A stretch of 64,000 bases of DNA from Litoditis marina (taxonomy: Eukaryota > Nematoda > Chromadorea > Rhabditida > Rhabditidae). Position numbers and translations under genes: made by a program. The DNA lies in contig CAXIWQ010000095.1 in the NCBI GenBank assembly GCA_964036275.1, positions 248,001 to 312,000 of the forward strand, read 5' to 3'. Below are positions 63,501 through 64,000 of the stretch, piece by piece (the first letter of the stretch is position 1; each line of letters starts with the position of its first letter). The notes beneath the pieces were generated by a model that did not search any database, was not told the DNA's origin, and was given only the letters and a program-made list of their open reading frames with translations.

Positions 63501-64000
63501 CTTTTGTGGCTGTGCGCCACAGAATATGAAGTCGTATTAGGTTTTTGTAGCTGGGAGCAACAGACTTGATGGCCGTATGAACTTTTTTCTGTAGCTGCAA
63601 GGCAAAGAAGTAATAACCGCGTTAATTTGTCTTTTGTGCTGTGCGCCACAGAATATATTGTCGTATCAGGTTTTTGTAGCTGGGAGCAACAGACTTGATA
63701 GCCGTATGAACTTTTCTCTGTAGCTGCAAGCCAACAAGTCGATAACCGCGATATTTCGTGTTTTGTGGCTGTGCGCCACAGAATAGATAGTCGTATTAGG
63801 TTTTGTAGCTGGGAGCAACATTACTTGGTAGCCGTATAACCTTTTTCCTGTAGCTGCACGGCAAAGAGTCAATAACCGCGTTAATTGTCTTTTGTGGCTG
63901 GTGCGCCACAGAATAGATTGTCGTATTATGTTTTTGTAGCTGGAGCAACAGATTTGATAGCCGTATGAAATATTCTCTGTAACTGCGAGGCAAAGAGTCA
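57600..64000. other. Stretch with many one-base indels
   Basis: Indels that break the otherwise steady 130 bp register cluster here: extra bases near 57,644 (TTCGGTATTT), 57,690, 58,316 (CAGAAATAG), 60,640, 61,730 (CTGGGGAGC), 61,834 (ATAGGAGTCG), 62,106, 62,841, 62,896, 63,281, 63,822 (CATTACTTGG) and 63,901 (GCTGGTGCG); missing bases near 57,951, 58,008 (GCAAGCAAAG), 60,461, 63,212, 63,639, 63,803, 63,887 and 63,943. The central 20-57 kb shows few such events. Reduced consensus accuracy near a contig end is the likeliest cause; real decay at an array edge is the alternative. Confidence 0.6.
59430..63170. repeat. Distant, indel-rich copy of about 48.9-52.9 kb
   Basis: Monomer order from 48.9 to 50.3 kb recurs from 59.4 to 60.9 kb at an offset of about 10,526-10,529 bp, and 51.4-52.9 kb recurs at 61.7-63.2 kb at an offset near 10,350. 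Between them lies a local ~1,041 bp repeat (for example 60,149 and 61,190), whose second copy lacks about two monomers (equivalent to ~60,265-60,530). Shared rare variants are GTAACTGTGCG (51,539 and 61,811), GGCACAGAGG (51,635 and 61,907) and TCTATGTAGC (51,751 and 62,023). Many one-base indels distinguish the right copy. Confidence 0.72.

Larger units (their letters stand above)
1..64000 (+). repeat. Satellite DNA array, ~130 bp monomer, ~490 head-to-tail copies
   Basis: The same ~130 bp unit recurs without a break from the first to the last base, always in one orientation. Landmarks seen in nearly every unit are GTAGCTGGGAGCAAC, GATAGCCGTA, GTAGCTGCAAGGC, ATAACCGCG and GTGGCTGTGCGCCACAGAA. 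Most units are 129-131 bp. A consensus-like unit counts about 32 A, 22 C, 33 G and 43 T, so this strand is rich in G+T. Units differ mainly in the T tracts and in a limited set of linked substitutions. No unique sequence, transposon or gene interrupts the array, and it runs off both ends of the window. This is what eukaryotic satellite DNA looks like; the family and host are not recognised. Confidence 0.98.
46406..64000. repeat. Domain VI: second return to CCATGAG-type monomers
   Basis: The marker monomer is frequent (GTAGCC at 46,511, 47,553, 47,943, 48,985, 52,361, 53,013, 54,962, 56,394, 57,171, 57,824, 58,470, 59,511 and 62,634). All spacings are close to whole multiples of 130 bp (8, 3, 8, 26, 5, 15, 11, 6, 5, 5, 8 and 24 monomers). 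From 53,013 to 58,470 the marker reads CCACAGGATA instead of CCATAGGATA, a sub-lineage. The domain contains two 1,432 bp duplications, two ~1,040 bp duplications and a distant repeat of 48.5-53 kb at 59-63 kb. Indels accumulate after ~57.6 kb. No gene. Confidence 0.78.

Noticed and set aside
131..63993. Several hundred minus-strand open frames of 61-281 codons (typically 107) with MQLQ... starts and similar proteins
   Set aside because: The same peptide is read in all three frames because 130 is not a multiple of 3 (each monomer shifts the frame by one). A frame meets its stop once every three monomers (390 bp), which leaves 324 bp open, exactly the common 107-codon length. Longer ones occur where a 129 or 131 bp monomer restores the phase. 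No promoter, splice or codon pattern supports coding.
1..64000. CRISPR array
   Set aside because: There are no unique spacers between short repeats: the whole 130 bp unit is repeated, and no cas-like gene is present.
1..64000. CENP-B box or other known centromere-protein motif
   Set aside because: The essential pattern TTCG....A..CGGG is not present. ATTCGT occurs, but CGGG does not follow at the right place.
1..64000. TATA-box-like GAATATAAAG in many monomers as promoters
   Set aside because: It is part of a common variant of sub-unit C (alternating with GAATAGATTG and GAATATATAG) with no downstream gene. Composition alone explains it.
1..64000. tRNA-derived or SINE-like unit, or ribosomal intergenic spacer repeat
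   Set aside because: No B-box sequence (GGTTCGANNCC), no cloverleaf arms, no poly-A tail, target-site duplications or ribosomal sequence were seen.
1..64000. Bacterial or phage origin of the window
   Set aside because: There is no real gene in 64 kb, and tandem repetition on this scale is characteristic of eukaryotic satellite DNA, not of bacterial or phage genomes.
1..64000. Telomere or simple microsatellite tracts
   Set aside because: No short telomeric motif in tandem was found; the only homopolymer runs are T tracts of up to about 10 bases inside monomers.

Overview
The whole 64 kb is one uninterrupted head-to-tail satellite DNA array. A ~130 bp monomer (mostly 129-131 bp, about 42% G+C in a consensus-like copy) repeats roughly 490 times, always in the same orientation. 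I found no gene, RNA gene, transposon, CRISPR array or unique sequence anywhere, and both window ends lie inside the array. The many short minus-strand open frames are by-products of the repeat, not genes. A gene-free satellite of this size points to a eukaryotic heterochromatic (pericentromeric, subtelomeric or B-chromosome-like) locus. I do not recognise the monomer family, so species and satellite name stay open. CpG is not depleted in the monomer, which argues weakly against a heavily CpG-methylated (vertebrate- or plant-like) germline.

The array has three levels. (1) Each 130 bp monomer is itself a diverged trimer of a ~43 bp ancestral unit: three 36-column cores that align without gaps, each starting GTRGCTG and followed by a T-rich tail of 5-9 bases (units of 44, 45 and 41 bp). 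(2) Monomers fall into recognisable sequence variants. (3) Variants are arranged in higher-order blocks that were copied together. Copied lengths are near-integer multiples of the monomer: 650 bp (5-mer), ~911 (7), 1,039-1,041 (8), 1,428-1,433 (11), 1,556 (12), 1,820 (14), ~2,851-2,981 (22-23), ~2,985 (23) and 5,201 bp (40).

Layout by variant composition: domain I (1 to ~4,406), with the CCATGAG marker monomer and 11-/14-mer structure; domain II (~4,407-13,640), with TTTGTATCTGGG and GTTGCTGGGAGCAAC variants and 2,985 and 1,556 bp repeats; domain III (~13,640-19,919), like domain I, including a non-adjacent copy of 3,030-4,405; domain IV (~19,920-24,190), an island of diverged monomers followed by domain II-like material with a 911 bp repeat; domain V (~24,190-46,405), with TTTTCGTAGC and TAACCTTTTTCC variants, the 2.85-2.98 kb, 1,820, 650 and 5,201 bp repeats and no CCATGAG marker; domain VI (~46,406-64,000), domain I-like again with 1,432 and 1,039 bp repeats. 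From ~57.6 kb to the end, and in the first ~2 kb, single-base indels become conspicuously frequent, suggesting weaker consensus quality near the ends of a contig.

The best biological leads are the 43 bp to 130 bp to higher-order hierarchy, a near-invariant dyad (9 bp arms, 5 nt loop) in the third sub-unit of almost every monomer, and the fine record of recent unequal exchange, with hybrid monomers at several junctions. All comparisons were made by eye. Boundaries of duplicated blocks are good to about 10-60 bp and no identity percentages were computed.
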